A stretch of 64,000 nt of DNA, taken from NCBI GenBank assembly GCA_022824565.1, contig JAJDZQ010000159.1, positions 1 to 64,000 on the forward strand, in the 5' to 3' direction. Shown piece after piece: positions 26,054 to 34,850 of this stretch. Every line of letters begins with the position of its first letter. The first letter of the stretch is position 1. The notes beneath the pieces are model-generated. The model had not been told where the DNA came from. It did not search any database and was given only the letters and a program-made list of their open reading frames with translations. This DNA comes from Anaerolineae bacterium (GTDB lineage Bacteria > Chloroflexota > Anaerolineae > Aggregatilineales > Phototrophicaceae). A program made the translations under genes and the position numbers.

Positions 26054-26782
26054 TTACTCGTCCTCGCCCAGGTAGGCTTCAATGACGGCGGGGTCGCTCT
26101 TGACGGCTTGTGGCTCGCCATCGGCGATCAATGCGCCATTGTTCAGCACGATCAGGCGCTGGCTCAGCTCGAACACGGCACCCATATTGTGGCTGATGAG
26201 GATGATGGCTTTGCCGTCCTCGTGCACACGATGGATATAGCTGTAGATGGTCTCTTGCAAGCGCGGATGCACGCCGGCGAATGGTTCGTCCAGGATGATG
26301 ACCGCGGGATCGAGCATCAGCAGCCTGCCCAGCTCCAGCAGTTTGCGCTGTCCGCCACTCAAGGCGCGGCTTAGCTCGTTGGTCAGGTGGTCTATCGTCA
26401 ACAGGTCGAGGATCTCATGCGCGCGGGCTTCGATATCGGCTTGGCGAGCGCGAGGCCGGATAGCTAAGCCCGGCACCAGCATATTCTCCATCACGGTCAT
26501 TCTGCCCAGCGCGCGCGTGATCTGGAAGGTGCGCCCCAAGCCGGCGCGAACCACATCATAGGGCGGGTGCCCATCTATGCGCCGTCCGTTTAGATAAATC
26601 GTGCCATTGGTCGGTTTCAACATCCCGCTCATGACATTGGTGAGCGTCGTCTTGCCTGCGCCGTTGGGACCAATCATGCCGATCAGTTGTGGCTCGACCA
26701 CACTGAACGAAACATGATCAACCGCCTGGTTGCCGCCGAAGCGCATGACGATAGAGTTCAGCTCAAGATTGATCTCACTCAT
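26054..26782 (-). CDS. livG: Branched-chain amino acid-type ABC transporter ATPase LivG
   Basis: 242-residue ABC ATPase: Walker A GPNGAGKTTL near residue 38, signature LSGGQRKLLEL, Walker B VIILDEPFAGVHP, switch His in LISHNMG. The C-terminal segment is typical of LivG (EAYLGEDE). ATG 26782 (MSEINLELNSIVMRFGG) is preferred over an upstream in-frame start at 26815 because it gives the standard N-terminus. It overlaps the end of livM by 8 bp. Confidence 0.92.
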   Translation of the reverse strand: MSEINLELNSIVMRFGGNQAVDHVSFSVVEPQLIGMIGPNGAGKTTLTNVMSGMLKPTNGTIYLNGRRIDGHPPYDVVRAGLGRTFQITRALGRMTVMENMLVPGLAIRPRARQADIEARAHEILDLLTIDHLTNELSRALSGGQRKLLELGRLLMLDPAVIILDEPFAGVHPRLQETIYSYIHRVHEDGKAIILISHNMGAVFELSQRLIVLNNGALIADGEPQAVKSDPAVIEAYLGEDE

Positions 26783-27929
26783 CGCCTGCCTCCAGCCGCG
26801 CGGCATGGTCTTCATCGCTCTCGCGCTTGGCGACTGTCTCTTTCATGACGATGTCGCGTCCGCTGAACCAGGTGATGATGGGGTAGAGCAAGCCGTTGCG
26901 CATGAATCGCAAGGTCAAGACCATCACGAGGCCAAAGAGGGCGTATCGCCAGGCGCCCGGCTCCCACACGAAAGCATCTGCCCCATCCGCCATGGTTAAG
27001 CCAAACGGCAGCGTGATGACGACTTCGCGCGTGGCTTCCAGCAAGTAGCGCGCAATGAAAGCGCCCGCCGCCGCGCCGATCAAACTCTCCATGCCGCCTA
27101 TCACGGCATAGGCGATGATCAACGACATCTGCAAGATCTCCAACTGCTCGGGGATGATGCGCTCGCTGCCAATATCGCTGTAAAAGATGCCGCCTGCCAA
27201 GCCGACAATCATGCTGGTGAAGACGAAAACCAGGATCTTGTAGCGCACCACATTCACGCCCAGCGCCGATGCGGCATCTTCGTCTTCGCGCATGGCACGC
27301 AAGAACAACCCCACCGGCGAGTTCGCGACCCAATACAGCGCCAGCAGGCAGACGATGAGCAGCGCGAACATCAGGTAGTATTCGACCTGGCGCGCCGTGT
27401 CGACATCGGCGATTTGCAGCAGCGGTCGCAACGACAGCCCGTTCGAGCCGCCGGTATAGTCATATTCCGTCAACATGACGATGCGGAAAAGCTCGGAAAA
27501 AGCGATCGTGAACAGCGCCAGATAGGCCGAGCGCAGACGCAGCAGCAGCCAGCCAATCACCAGCCCGACCAAACCAGCCACTAGCGTGCCGATGAAGATC
27601 GCGCCCACAGACGAAACCGACTCCGGAGTCAAAAACGCGAAACCATCGCGAGCCGCCAGCCCGGCCACATACGCGCCGATGCCCATGAAAGCCATGTGCC
27701 CAAACGAGAATTGTCCGGCGATGCCAGCCAGCAGCGCCCAGCTCGATGACATGATGGCGTAGAAGAAGCCACTGATAAATACGGTCTTGGCGTAGTTCGA
27801 CTGGGTGGTGTCGTTGGGAAACCACAAAAAGTAGACAACGATTAGCGCCAGCAAGGCATAACCCAGCCTGCGACGCCCAATGCCGGCATCGACCGCCTCT
27901 TCAATACGCAGGAGGAGTCCCATAATCAA
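26775..27929 (-). CDS. livM: Branched-chain amino acid-type ABC permease LivM
   Basis: 384 residues with about ten hydrophobic helices. The LivM hallmarks are GQFSFGHMAFMGIGAYVAGL and, later, the loop RAMREDEDAASALGVNVVRYK that contacts the ATPases. A charged C-terminal tail of about 40 residues follows. The start is probably TTG 27929, overlapping the livH stop (TTGA) with GGAAGGGAG about 5 bp upstream; ATG 27923 is an alternative. It pairs with LivH. Confidence 0.9.
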   Translation of the reverse strand: MIMGLLLRIEEAVDAGIGRRRLGYALLALIVVYFLWFPNDTTQSNYAKTVFISGFFYAIMSSSWALLAGIAGQFSFGHMAFMGIGAYVAGLAARDGFAFLTPESVSSVGAIFIGTLVAGLVGLVIGWLLLRLRSAYLALFTIAFSELFRIVMLTEYDYTGGSNGLSLRPLLQIADVDTARQVEYYLMFALLIVCLLALYWVANSPVGLFLRAMREDEDAASALGVNVVRYKILVFVFTSMIVGLAGGIFYSDIGSERIIPEQLEILQMSLIIAYAVIGGMESLIGAAAGAFIARYLLEATREVVITLPFGLTMADGADAFVWEPGAWRYALFGLVMVLTLRFMRNGLLYPIITWFSGRDIVMKETVAKRESDEDHAARLEAGDE

Positions 27930-29464
27930 TGTTGCTCCCTTCCGAAGAGACCAGTCGGCTTCAACAGCAAGACCAGCGCAAAGATGACCAGCGCAAAGGC
28001 TTCTTTATAGGCTGCGCCGCGACTGGGGTCGGGGTGACAGCCTGCGCCCAGCGCCTCGACTATGCCGACGATGATGCCCCCGACCAGCGCCCCCGGCACA
28101 GAGCCAAGCCCGCCCAGGACGACGATCACATACGACCGGCCGACCATCTCTGCGCCCACCCAGGGCACCCAGGCAAAGATCGGGATCAGCGCCGCCCCCG
28201 ACATCGCCGCCAGCATGGAGCCCAAGCCAAAGGACAATGTATTCATATTGGTCGGGTTGATGCCGGTGACCGCGGCCGCTTGCCGGTCTTGGCTGGTGGC
28301 GCGCAAGGCTCGCCCGGTCCAGCTGCGCTGCAAAAAGTAGAGCAGCGCAAATATCAGCGCGATCCCCACCAGCATGGCAAAGGCGCGGTCGCCGATGATG
28401 TTAATCGGACCAAATGCGAATTCTTCGGTGACCTGCGTGCGCGGCAGGGTAAAGCGCCGCACTTCGATGAAGCGGTCGGTGCGCTGGGGGAAAGGTCCCG
28501 CAATCGCCAGTGTCGTATATTCGATAACAAAGCCGAAACCAAAGGTGATCAAAATCGCGTATTCCGCGACGCGCTCGATCAGTCCGTCGTGCATGGGTTT
28601 TAAGAAGACGCGCTCAAATAAGGCGCCCATCAGGAATACGATTAGCGCCGCGAACGGGATGCCCCACAGCGGATTGATGCTGATTTCTGTGCCTGTCAAT
28701 TGGCTGAGCAGGTTCGAGCCGTGCATCAAAAAATAAAACGAAAAATAGCCGCCCACCATGTAGAGTTGGCCATGCGCAAAGCTCACGATGCCCTGGACAG
28801 AATAGATGAGTGTCAAGCCCACCGCCATCAGCGAATAGATGCAACCAATGACGACGCCATTGGCGGTCTGCTGCGCCAGGTAGGTGATATGGTAAGGGGC
28901 GGCCACGCAAAGGTTGTCGGCATTGTGCAGGGCAAAAAGCGTGTAAATCTGCCATGCGCCCAGCGAACCCAGCACGATCATCCAGTCGCGGCTGATTTTT
29001 GGTGTATGCCTCCACATCAAGCCAATAATCAGCGGACCGATCGCGAATCCGCCCAAAGCGGCGGCGGTGAGCGCATTCCGATCGTCTGCTTCGGCTTCGC
29101 GATAACGGCGAGGAATCATGTAGGCTGCGACCGCCGACCACAAAGGACCCGCCAAAATCAGCCAGGCTGCCGATGGCAGGTTGGGGTCTTCGATGCGCAC
29201 AAGGGCTTGCGAAGCAATAAAGACGGCAACAAGTAGTCCGAGTGTCAAGGTGGCGCGAGTGATCCAGCGGGGGCGCAAGTAATAGAGGCCAATCCCCAGG
29301 GGTCCCAGCGCGAAACCACTGACGACGCCAGCGATTTGCAATGTGGAAAGGCTGGGCTCGGCGTCGTTTTTGCGTTTGTCGGCGGCCTGGGGCAGCGCCC
29401 ACAAACCAATCACAGCCCAAAGCGGTCCAGCGAGCAGAAGCCAGGCGAGGAAGGCATCAATCAT
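27926..29464 (-). CDS. livH: LivH-type ABC permease with a duplicated N-terminal membrane module
   Basis: 512 residues, far longer than usual LivH (about 290-310). The C-terminal part (about residues 195-512) is ordinary LivH: VVIGCIYSLMAVGLTLIYSV, then GIVSFAHGQLYMVGGY and the late segment GLGSVPGALVGGIIVG. The first 190 residues hold two similar modules. Residues about 8-90 contain LLLAGPLWAVIGLWALP and GFALGPLGIGLYYL. Residues about 98-185 contain LILAGPLWSAVAAYMIP and GFAIGPLIIGL. Each has about two to three membrane helices. The role of the extension is unknown; it could be a regulatory or partner-binding domain. ATG 29464 is the only suitable start, and the frame is continuous. Confidence 0.88.
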   Translation of the reverse strand: MIDAFLAWLLLAGPLWAVIGLWALPQAADKRKNDAEPSLSTLQIAGVVSGFALGPLGIGLYYLRPRWITRATLTLGLLVAVFIASQALVRIEDPNLPSAAWLILAGPLWSAVAAYMIPRRYREAEADDRNALTAAALGGFAIGPLIIGLMWRHTPKISRDWMIVLGSLGAWQIYTLFALHNADNLCVAAPYHITYLAQQTANGVVIGCIYSLMAVGLTLIYSVQGIVSFAHGQLYMVGGYFSFYFLMHGSNLLSQLTGTEISINPLWGIPFAALIVFLMGALFERVFLKPMHDGLIERVAEYAILITFGFGFVIEYTTLAIAGPFPQRTDRFIEVRRFTLPRTQVTEEFAFGPINIIGDRAFAMLVGIALIFALLYFLQRSWTGRALRATSQDRQAAAVTGINPTNMNTLSFGLGSMLAAMSGAALIPIFAWVPWVGAEMVGRSYVIVVLGGLGSVPGALVGGIIVGIVEALGAGCHPDPSRGAAYKEAFALVIFALVLLLKPTGLFGREQH

Positions 29465-29503
29465 GTCTTTGCTCCTGGTGTTGGCTGATTGTCAAAGCGC
29501 AGC

Positions 29504-29528
29504 TGGGGCAGGCGCAATGCCCACCCCA
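29504..29528 (-). other. Stem-loop in the binding-protein/permease junction, liv operon
   Basis: TGGGG-CA-GGC (29504-29513), loop GCAAT, GCC-CA-CCCCA (29519-29528). It lies between the binding-protein gene and livH on the minus-strand transcript. Confidence 0.45.
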
Positions 29529-29567
29529 ACGCGAATCGGTATGAATGTGGATGATTGCCACCCACGT

Positions 29568-30905
29568 TTAGGGCGAGGTCCCCGGCACAACATAGGCGCT
29601 GCCATGCGTCTGGTATACCTCGGGATAAACGACCGCAGCCTCCAACGAGCTTTGACCCTGCTCGAAGTATTGCATGACGGTCACGATGGGGTCTGGCCAT
29701 TGATGCCACATAAAGGTGGGCGTACCTTCTGGCAAGTCTGGGTTGTGGCTGCCATAGGAGAAGTAATAGCGGCCCTGCGACAGCATAATGTCCGAGGCTT
29801 CGATTGCCGCGACGATGGCGGTGGCATCGGAATAGCTGCCGGCGCGCTCCATCGCATCCACCATCATGAATACGGCATCGTAAGAGGCCATGCCGAAGCT
29901 GGGCACGATATCGCCGAATTCCGCCTCGTAGGCCGCGTTGAGTTCGATGGCTGTGTCATTGAACAGGCTGGGGATGATGCCAACGCGGTTGAAGGCGCAG
30001 TAATTGCCATCGGGCACTGTCGCCCAATACTGCACATGCTGGAAGGCGATCTGGTTGGTGACGCAAATGGTGTCCGGAGTCGGCGCGATGCCCAACTCGG
30101 CCATCTGCTGCGTCAGATTGAAGGATGTCTCGCCGGTCACCACGATACGAATGGCATCTGGCGGCTCTGCGCTGGCCTGGATGCGGCTCAAGATCGGCAC
30201 GAAGTCTTCTGTGCCCAGCTCGACATCGATCTGCGAGACCGTCACGCCAGCTGCCTCGAGTCGCGCTTGCTCATCGGCTGCGGCGGGCTGGCCATAGTCG
30301 GTGTTTTCCACGATCAAGACGACATCTTCGACACCCAGCGCAATGAGCCAGTCGGTCACCACACTGCCCACCATCGAGCTGGCAGGTGAAATACGGAAGA
30401 TATGGTCGATTCCATCGGCAAAACGCGGTGCCGCGCCGTCGAACTCAATGATGCCGTTGGCGCTCACATTGTCGTTCCAAGGCTCGGAGAAGATAGTCGG
30501 AATGGCGTTCTCTTCCATGATGCCCATGGTCGCCAAGCCAACAGCGCTGTGATAGACGCCGACCATGCCGTCTACTTCGTCTTCCAGGATCAGCCGCTCG
30601 GCGACAGCCTGGCCGCGCTCGGGGCTACCCTCGGAATCGCCCGTGATTACCTCGAGCATATAATTGACGCCATCAATCTGGACGCCACAATCGGCGTTGA
30701 TATCGGCTGCGGCCTGTTTGAATGCCCAGTCCATCGCCACGCCGCCAGCTACAGCGCCCGGCGCAGACATCGGCGCCAAGCCACCAAGCGTGATTGTGTA
30801 ATCGGCGAATTCGCAATGTCCATCCGCGCTCACCATGCCCATCGGCACGAGCGTCAGCATCGTGATCAGCGCGATTGTTACGACGAACGCACTTCTGTGT
30901 CTCAT
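29568..30905 (-). CDS. Branched-chain amino acid-type ABC substrate-binding protein (LivK/periplasmic-binding family 6)
   Basis: 445 residues with a Sec signal (VVTIALITMLTLVPMGMVSA) and no lipobox. The mature protein follows the family: YTITLGGLAPMSAPGAVAGG at the N-terminus, VDGMVGVYHSAVGLATMGIM, VEDVVLIVENTDYGQPAA, and FGMASYDAVFMMVDAMERAG near the end. It probably binds an amino acid or other small organic acid; the family also includes urea, amide and aromatic-acid binders, so leucine specificity is not claimed. AGGAGGAG lies 8 bp before ATG. It is the first gene of the liv operon, divergent from the peptide importer. Confidence 0.88.
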   Translation of the reverse strand: MRHRSAFVVTIALITMLTLVPMGMVSADGHCEFADYTITLGGLAPMSAPGAVAGGVAMDWAFKQAAADINADCGVQIDGVNYMLEVITGDSEGSPERGQAVAERLILEDEVDGMVGVYHSAVGLATMGIMEENAIPTIFSEPWNDNVSANGIIEFDGAAPRFADGIDHIFRISPASSMVGSVVTDWLIALGVEDVVLIVENTDYGQPAAADEQARLEAAGVTVSQIDVELGTEDFVPILSRIQASAEPPDAIRIVVTGETSFNLTQQMAELGIAPTPDTICVTNQIAFQHVQYWATVPDGNYCAFNRVGIIPSLFNDTAIELNAAYEAEFGDIVPSFGMASYDAVFMMVDAMERAGSYSDATAIVAAIEASDIMLSQGRYYFSYGSHNPDLPEGTPTFMWHQWPDPIVTVMQYFEQGQSSLEAAVVYPEVYQTHGSAYVVPGTSP

Positions 30906-30981
30906 TCTGCACTCCTCCTAAAATGTTGTTTGCTGCGCATATCCTCCGTGAACGTGCGCCACAGACGAATAGCTGTTTATT

Positions 30982-31010
30982 AGGGTAACCCGCGCCTGCG
31001 CCTTTGTCAA
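30982..31010 (-). promoter_or_regulatory. Sigma70-type promoter of the liv operon
   Basis: On the minus strand: perfect TTGACA (31010-31005), 17-bp spacer, TACCCT (30987-30982). It reads toward the binding-protein gene starting at 30905. Confidence 0.55.
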
Positions 31011-31032
31011 ATGCGCGCCGTTTGCCGCCAAT

Positions 31033-31061
31033 TTGACGCGCGCCGCACAATTGGATAGATT
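31033..31061 (+). promoter_or_regulatory. Sigma70-type promoter of the peptide importer operon
   Basis: TTGACG (31033-31038), 17-bp spacer, TAGATT (31056-31061). Just after the expected start site lies a stable hairpin, GAGGGAAG (31072-31079) with CTTCCCTC (31092-31099). The two divergent promoters' -35 boxes are only 22 bp apart, so one regulator could serve both operons. Confidence 0.55.
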
Positions 31062-31213
31062 CTCGCTGCGAGAGGGAAGCGTCACCTGCGCCTTCCCTCA
31101 GTCTGCTGCTGAACGGCTGAACGATAGAAAGGAGCGTGCCGGCATCGACCCATGTTTGAACAGGAAGAGCACCAATTGCAAAGACAGTCAGAATAAAAAA
31201 GGAAGGAACCAAC

Positions 31214-32737
31214 ATGATGAAGCATATTCGTACGCTCTTGCCTTTGCTGCTATTGGCCGCGCTGGTGGCTTCGCTGGGCGCGGGATCATTGGCGCAAATG
31301 TCAGAAAGTGTGTTGCGCTCGGCGCATGATGCCGAATGGACGGGCTTGGATCCGCATGTCGCCAGCACTGTCTCCAGCTTCCATGTCTTGGCGAATGTCG
31401 TCGAATCCTTGACGACGAACAACGACGACATGGAATTGACGCCGCTTTTGGCCACCGACTGGTCGCAATCCGAAGACGGACTGACCTGGACATTTACTTT
31501 GCGCGAGGGCGTGAGTTTCTCAAACGGCGCTGCCATGACCAGCGCAGATGTGGTCTTCTCGATGAACCGCATCCTGGACCCGGCGACAGGCTCTGGGCGC
31601 GTGGCTTCGGTGGGCGGGCCTGGCACTGTTTGGACAGCGGTCGATGATCACACTGTCACGGTGACGACGCCAAACCCCAACGCCATCCTGCCGACATTGC
31701 TGTCCGCTCGCTCGACAGCCATCGTGCATCCCGACAGCGTCGATGAGAATGGCGTGATCGTTGTGCCGATTGGCACAGGTCCCTTCACCATCGAGAATCT
31801 GGATGGCACGATCAGCATGACGCTCGTCAAAAACGATGATTACTGGCAAGCAGGGCTGCCCAAACTGGATGCAGTTGAAATCACGGTCATCCAGGAAGAC
31901 GCTGCGCGCGAAGCCGCTTTGCTGGGCGGCGAAGTCGACTTTATCACCGCTGTGGCGCCGCAAGCTGTGCAAGCGTTGCAGGACAACCCGGATATCAATG
32001 TGTTGGTATCGCCGGCGCTGGCTTACAAGTACATCGGCTTGAACCTGATGCGCGAGCCATTGAACGATCACCGCGTTCGTCAGGCAATCGCCTATGCCAT
32101 CAACCGCGAAGACCTGTGCGCCGCCGGCGACTTTGGCTTGTGTACGCCGCTGTATGGCGGTCCCATCGACACCGCCAGCCCCTGGCACTTCGACTATGCG
32201 CCCTATTCGCAGGATCTCGACAAAGCCAAAGCCTTGCTGGCAGAAGCCGGCTATCCCGATGGCTTTGAGATGGAGCTGATGCCGACCTCGACATACCAGG
32301 ACACGGTGCGGCAGGCGCAGGTATTGCAGGCGCAGCTGGCTGCCATCGGCATCACCACCACCATCAACGCGCCAGAATGGGCAGAATGGCTGGAGCTCGA
32401 GGGCAACTTCATGTACGACGGCTACATTTGCAGCTGGAATGGGCTGATCGATGTCGAGCAGTACTATTATCTGCAGCACCGCACCGACGAGGTTTTCAAC
32501 TTCACCGGCTACAGCGACCCCGCGTTTGACGAGCTGGTCGAGGCCGGGCGTCAGGTTGCCGACTTCGACGAGCGCTATGCGATCTATGAAGAGGCAAACC
32601 GCATCCTGGTGGATGCCGTTCCCTATGTCTACTTCTACAATCCGGCTTTCGTGCGCGCCATGAGTCCAAGTGTTCAGGGCTATGCGCTGCGTCCCGACAA
32701 CAACAATCTCTACATGAACACCACCGTCGACGGGTAG
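31214..32737 (+). CDS. Peptide/nickel-type ABC substrate-binding protein (family 5, DppA/OppA-like)
   Basis: 507 residues with signal peptide LLLLAALVASLGAGSLAQ and no lipobox Cys. Family 5 marks are LRSAHDAEWTGLDPHVAST, LTPLLATDWSQSEDGLTW, FTLREGVSFSNGAAMTSADV, DHRVRQAIAYAINRED and a C-terminal pattern DAVPYVYFYNPAFVRAM. It binds a peptide, oligosaccharide or other solute for DppB/DppC. In many environmental bacteria family 5 proteins serve sugars, so the ligand is left open. AAAGGAAGG lies about 8 bp before ATG 31214. Confidence 0.88.
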   Translation: MMKHIRTLLPLLLLAALVASLGAGSLAQMSESVLRSAHDAEWTGLDPHVASTVSSFHVLANVVESLTTNNDDMELTPLLATDWSQSEDGLTWTFTLREGVSFSNGAAMTSADVVFSMNRILDPATGSGRVASVGGPGTVWTAVDDHTVTVTTPNPNAILPTLLSARSTAIVHPDSVDENGVIVVPIGTGPFTIENLDGTISMTLVKNDDYWQAGLPKLDAVEITVIQEDAAREAALLGGEVDFITAVAPQAVQALQDNPDINVLVSPALAYKYIGLNLMREPLNDHRVRQAIAYAINREDLCAAGDFGLCTPLYGGPIDTASPWHFDYAPYSQDLDKAKALLAEAGYPDGFEMELMPTSTYQDTVRQAQVLQAQLAAIGITTTINAPEWAEWLELEGNFMYDGYICSWNGLIDVEQYYYLQHRTDEVFNFTGYSDPAFDELVEAGRQVADFDERYAIYEEANRILVDAVPYVYFYNPAFVRAMSPSVQGYALRPDNNNLYMNTTVDG

Positions 32738-32743
32738 GCAAGC

Positions 32744-32772
32744 AGCGGGCGCGGGTTGGCTTTCTGCCCGCT
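32744..32772 (+). terminator. Stem-loop in the binding-protein/permease junction, peptide importer
   Basis: AGCGGGC (32744-32750) pairs with GCCCGCT (32766-32772), followed 8 bp later by TTTT. It lies 7 bp after the binding-protein stop. It could be a weak terminator or a 3'-end stabiliser that lets the binding protein be made in excess. Confidence 0.45.
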
Positions 32773-32829
32773 CGCGCCTCTTTTGCCCGGCTGCGCTAGC
32801 CGCTCGGCGCAGACCAAGGTGGCTGCCGC

Positions 32830-33777
32830 GTGAATTATCAATATATCGTCCAACGTCTACTGTCAGCGCTGGTTGTGGTGCTGGGTGTCACAGTGGTCGT
32901 TTTCATGATCGTGCAGATCGTGCCGGGCGATCCGGCGCGCGTGGTGCTGGGTCCCTATGCCAACGATGAGGCGGTCCAGGGCCTGCGCGATCGACTGGGC
33001 TTAAACCGACCTGTCATCGAGCAATACCTGTCATGGCTGGGCGCGTTGGCACAGGGCGACTTTGGGCAGAGCTTGCTGAATGGTCAAGCAGTCGCGCCGC
33101 AGCTTTGGGGGCGCATCGGTCCGTCCTTCGAGCTGGCGCTGGTATCGCTGCTGGTGGGTTTGGCGATCGCCTTTCCGGTCGGCATCATTTCGGCATTAAA
33201 ACCAGGCAGCGGCATCGATATCGCTGCCACCATTTTCAGCCAGATTGGCGTATCCATCCCGTCTTTTTGGATGGGCATCATGCTGGTCATCATCTTTTCG
33301 CTGAATTTAAAGCTGCTGCCGCCCAGTGGCTATACGCCCATCACCGAAGACCCTGGCGACTGGCTCGCGCATATCATGCTGCCGGCCTTCACCGCGGGCT
33401 TCGTGAGCGCCTCGATCATGACCCGCTTCATCCGCAGCGCCATGCTGGATGTGCTCAGCGCCAATTATGTGCAGACAGCGCGCGCCAAAGGGTTGGGTGA
33501 ACGCGCGGTCGTTTTGCGCCACGCCCTGCGCAACGCCATGATTAACATTGTCACCATCATCGGCTTGCAGATTAACGCCCTTTTCAGCGGCGTCGTGATT
33601 GTCGAGGTGGTTTTTTCTTGGCCAGGGCTGGGGCGGCTGGCGCTGAATGCCGTGCTGGAGCGCGATTATCCCTTGCTGCAAGGCACTGTGCTCATCGTGG
33701 CGGTGATGTTTACCATGGTTAATTTGCTGGTCGACCTGCTCTACTTCGTCCTCGATCCGCGGATTGAATATGCGTGA
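32830..33777 (+). CDS. dppB: Peptide-type ABC permease DppB
   Basis: 315 residues, six membrane helices. The DppB-type N-terminus YIVQRLLSALVVVLGVTVVV is followed by a conserved PGDPARVVLGPYANDEAV segment and the loop RTKG-like TARAKGLGERAVVLRHALRN near residue 217. GTG 32830 is used, with a weak ribosome-binding site (AAGGTGG). It partners DppC, which follows after 161 bp filled by a repeat. Confidence 0.9.
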   Translation: MNYQYIVQRLLSALVVVLGVTVVVFMIVQIVPGDPARVVLGPYANDEAVQGLRDRLGLNRPVIEQYLSWLGALAQGDFGQSLLNGQAVAPQLWGRIGPSFELALVSLLVGLAIAFPVGIISALKPGSGIDIAATIFSQIGVSIPSFWMGIMLVIIFSLNLKLLPPSGYTPITEDPGDWLAHIMLPAFTAGFVSASIMTRFIRSAMLDVLSANYVQTARAKGLGERAVVLRHALRNAMINIVTIIGLQINALFSGVVIVEVVFSWPGLGRLALNAVLERDYPLLQGTVLIVAVMFTMVNLLVDLLYFVLDPRIEYA

Positions 33778-33807
33778 GTGAATGGATATGGGAAATGCAA
33801 ATGCATT

Positions 33808-33903
33808 GACACAGAGGACACAGAGGACATAGAGGACATAGAGATTTATTTGCTCGGTGTACTTGTTCTACTCGGCGCACTCGGTGGTTCATTTTTCTGT
33901 TGC
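33808..33903 (+). repeat. CACAGAG-type interspersed repeat inside the dpp operon
   Basis: About 96 bp, starting with four CACAGAG/CATAGAG units spaced 9 bp and ending in diverged units (CTCGGTG ... GCACTCGGTGGTTCA). It fills the gap between dppB and dppC. The end differs from other copies by T-to-G changes in CTCTGTG. Confidence 0.7.
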
Positions 33904-33938
33904 ACGACCAGTTTGCATTCACCTATACGGGTCCTACT

Positions 33939-34850
33939 ATGGCTTCATCGGCTTCATCGCAGGCTTCCAGTGTGAATAAAGCGCTTGCAGGCAGCGAGTT
34001 GGGCGCTTCCAACACCTTGTGGCGAGACGCGGGCAGACGGCTGCTGCGTAACCGATTGGCGATGTTTGGCATCTGTGTGCTCACAATCGTCTGCGTGATG
34101 GGCCTATTCGGTCCCGCCATCACCCCCTACGACCCCAATGGCATGGACTTCGCCAATCGCTTTGCCAGCCCGTCGCTTTTGCACTGGATGGGCACGGACG
34201 ACTTTGGCCGCGATACTTTTTCCCGCATCATCCTGGGCGCGCGCGTATCGCTGCAGGTCGGGCTGGTTGCTGTCAGCGTGGCGACTATCCTGGGCACCGG
34301 CCTGGGCTTGCTGGCGGGTTATGGCCGGCGCGTCACAGACGAAGTCATCATGCGTGGCATGGATGTGCTCTATTCGATTCCATCGCTGCTGCTGGCGATC
34401 GCGATTGTGGCGGCGCTGGGCAAGGGCATCAACAATGCCATGATCGCCATCGGCTTGGTGTATATTCCGATCTTTGCGCGCATCGCTCGGGCGGCTGTGC
34501 TGGGCATCCGCAACGAAGAATTTATCATCGCGGCGCGGGCACTGGGCGCGGGCGACTTGCGCATCCTGCTTTGGCATGTGCTGCCCAATGTGCTTTCGCC
34601 CATCATTGTGGAAATCACCTTGAGTCTGGCTTTTGCCATCCTGGCAGAAGCCGCGCTGAGCTTCTTTGGCTTGGGCACCCAGCCGCCCGACCCCAGCTGG
34701 GGGCGCATGCTGGCAGAAGGGCGCGATTTCTTTCGTCAGTCGGGCTGGATGGGTTTCTTCCCGGGGTTGGCGATTCTGTTCACGGTCATGGGTTTCAATT
34801 TTCTCGGCGATGGGCTGCGAGACGCGCTCGACCCCAAACTGCGACGCTAG
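33939..34850 (+). CDS. dppC: Peptide-type ABC permease DppC
   Basis: 303 residues. N-terminal cytoplasmic segment, then LAMFGICVLTIVCVMGLFG and a typical GTDDFGRDTFSRIILGARVS near residue 85, with the ATPase-contact loop AARALGAGDLRILLWHVLPN. The end is AILFTVMGFNFLGDGLRDAL. ATG 33939 is chosen; a TTG at 33900 would extend the protein into the repeat. No clear Shine-Dalgarno sequence precedes it. No DppD/DppF ATPase follows, which is unusual for this type of operon. Confidence 0.88.
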   Translation: MASSASSQASSVNKALAGSELGASNTLWRDAGRRLLRNRLAMFGICVLTIVCVMGLFGPAITPYDPNGMDFANRFASPSLLHWMGTDDFGRDTFSRIILGARVSLQVGLVAVSVATILGTGLGLLAGYGRRVTDEVIMRGMDVLYSIPSLLLAIAIVAALGKGINNAMIAIGLVYIPIFARIARAAVLGIRNEEFIIAARALGAGDLRILLWHVLPNVLSPIIVEITLSLAFAILAEAALSFFGLGTQPPDPSWGRMLAEGRDFFRQSGWMGFFPGLAILFTVMGFNFLGDGLRDALDPKLRR

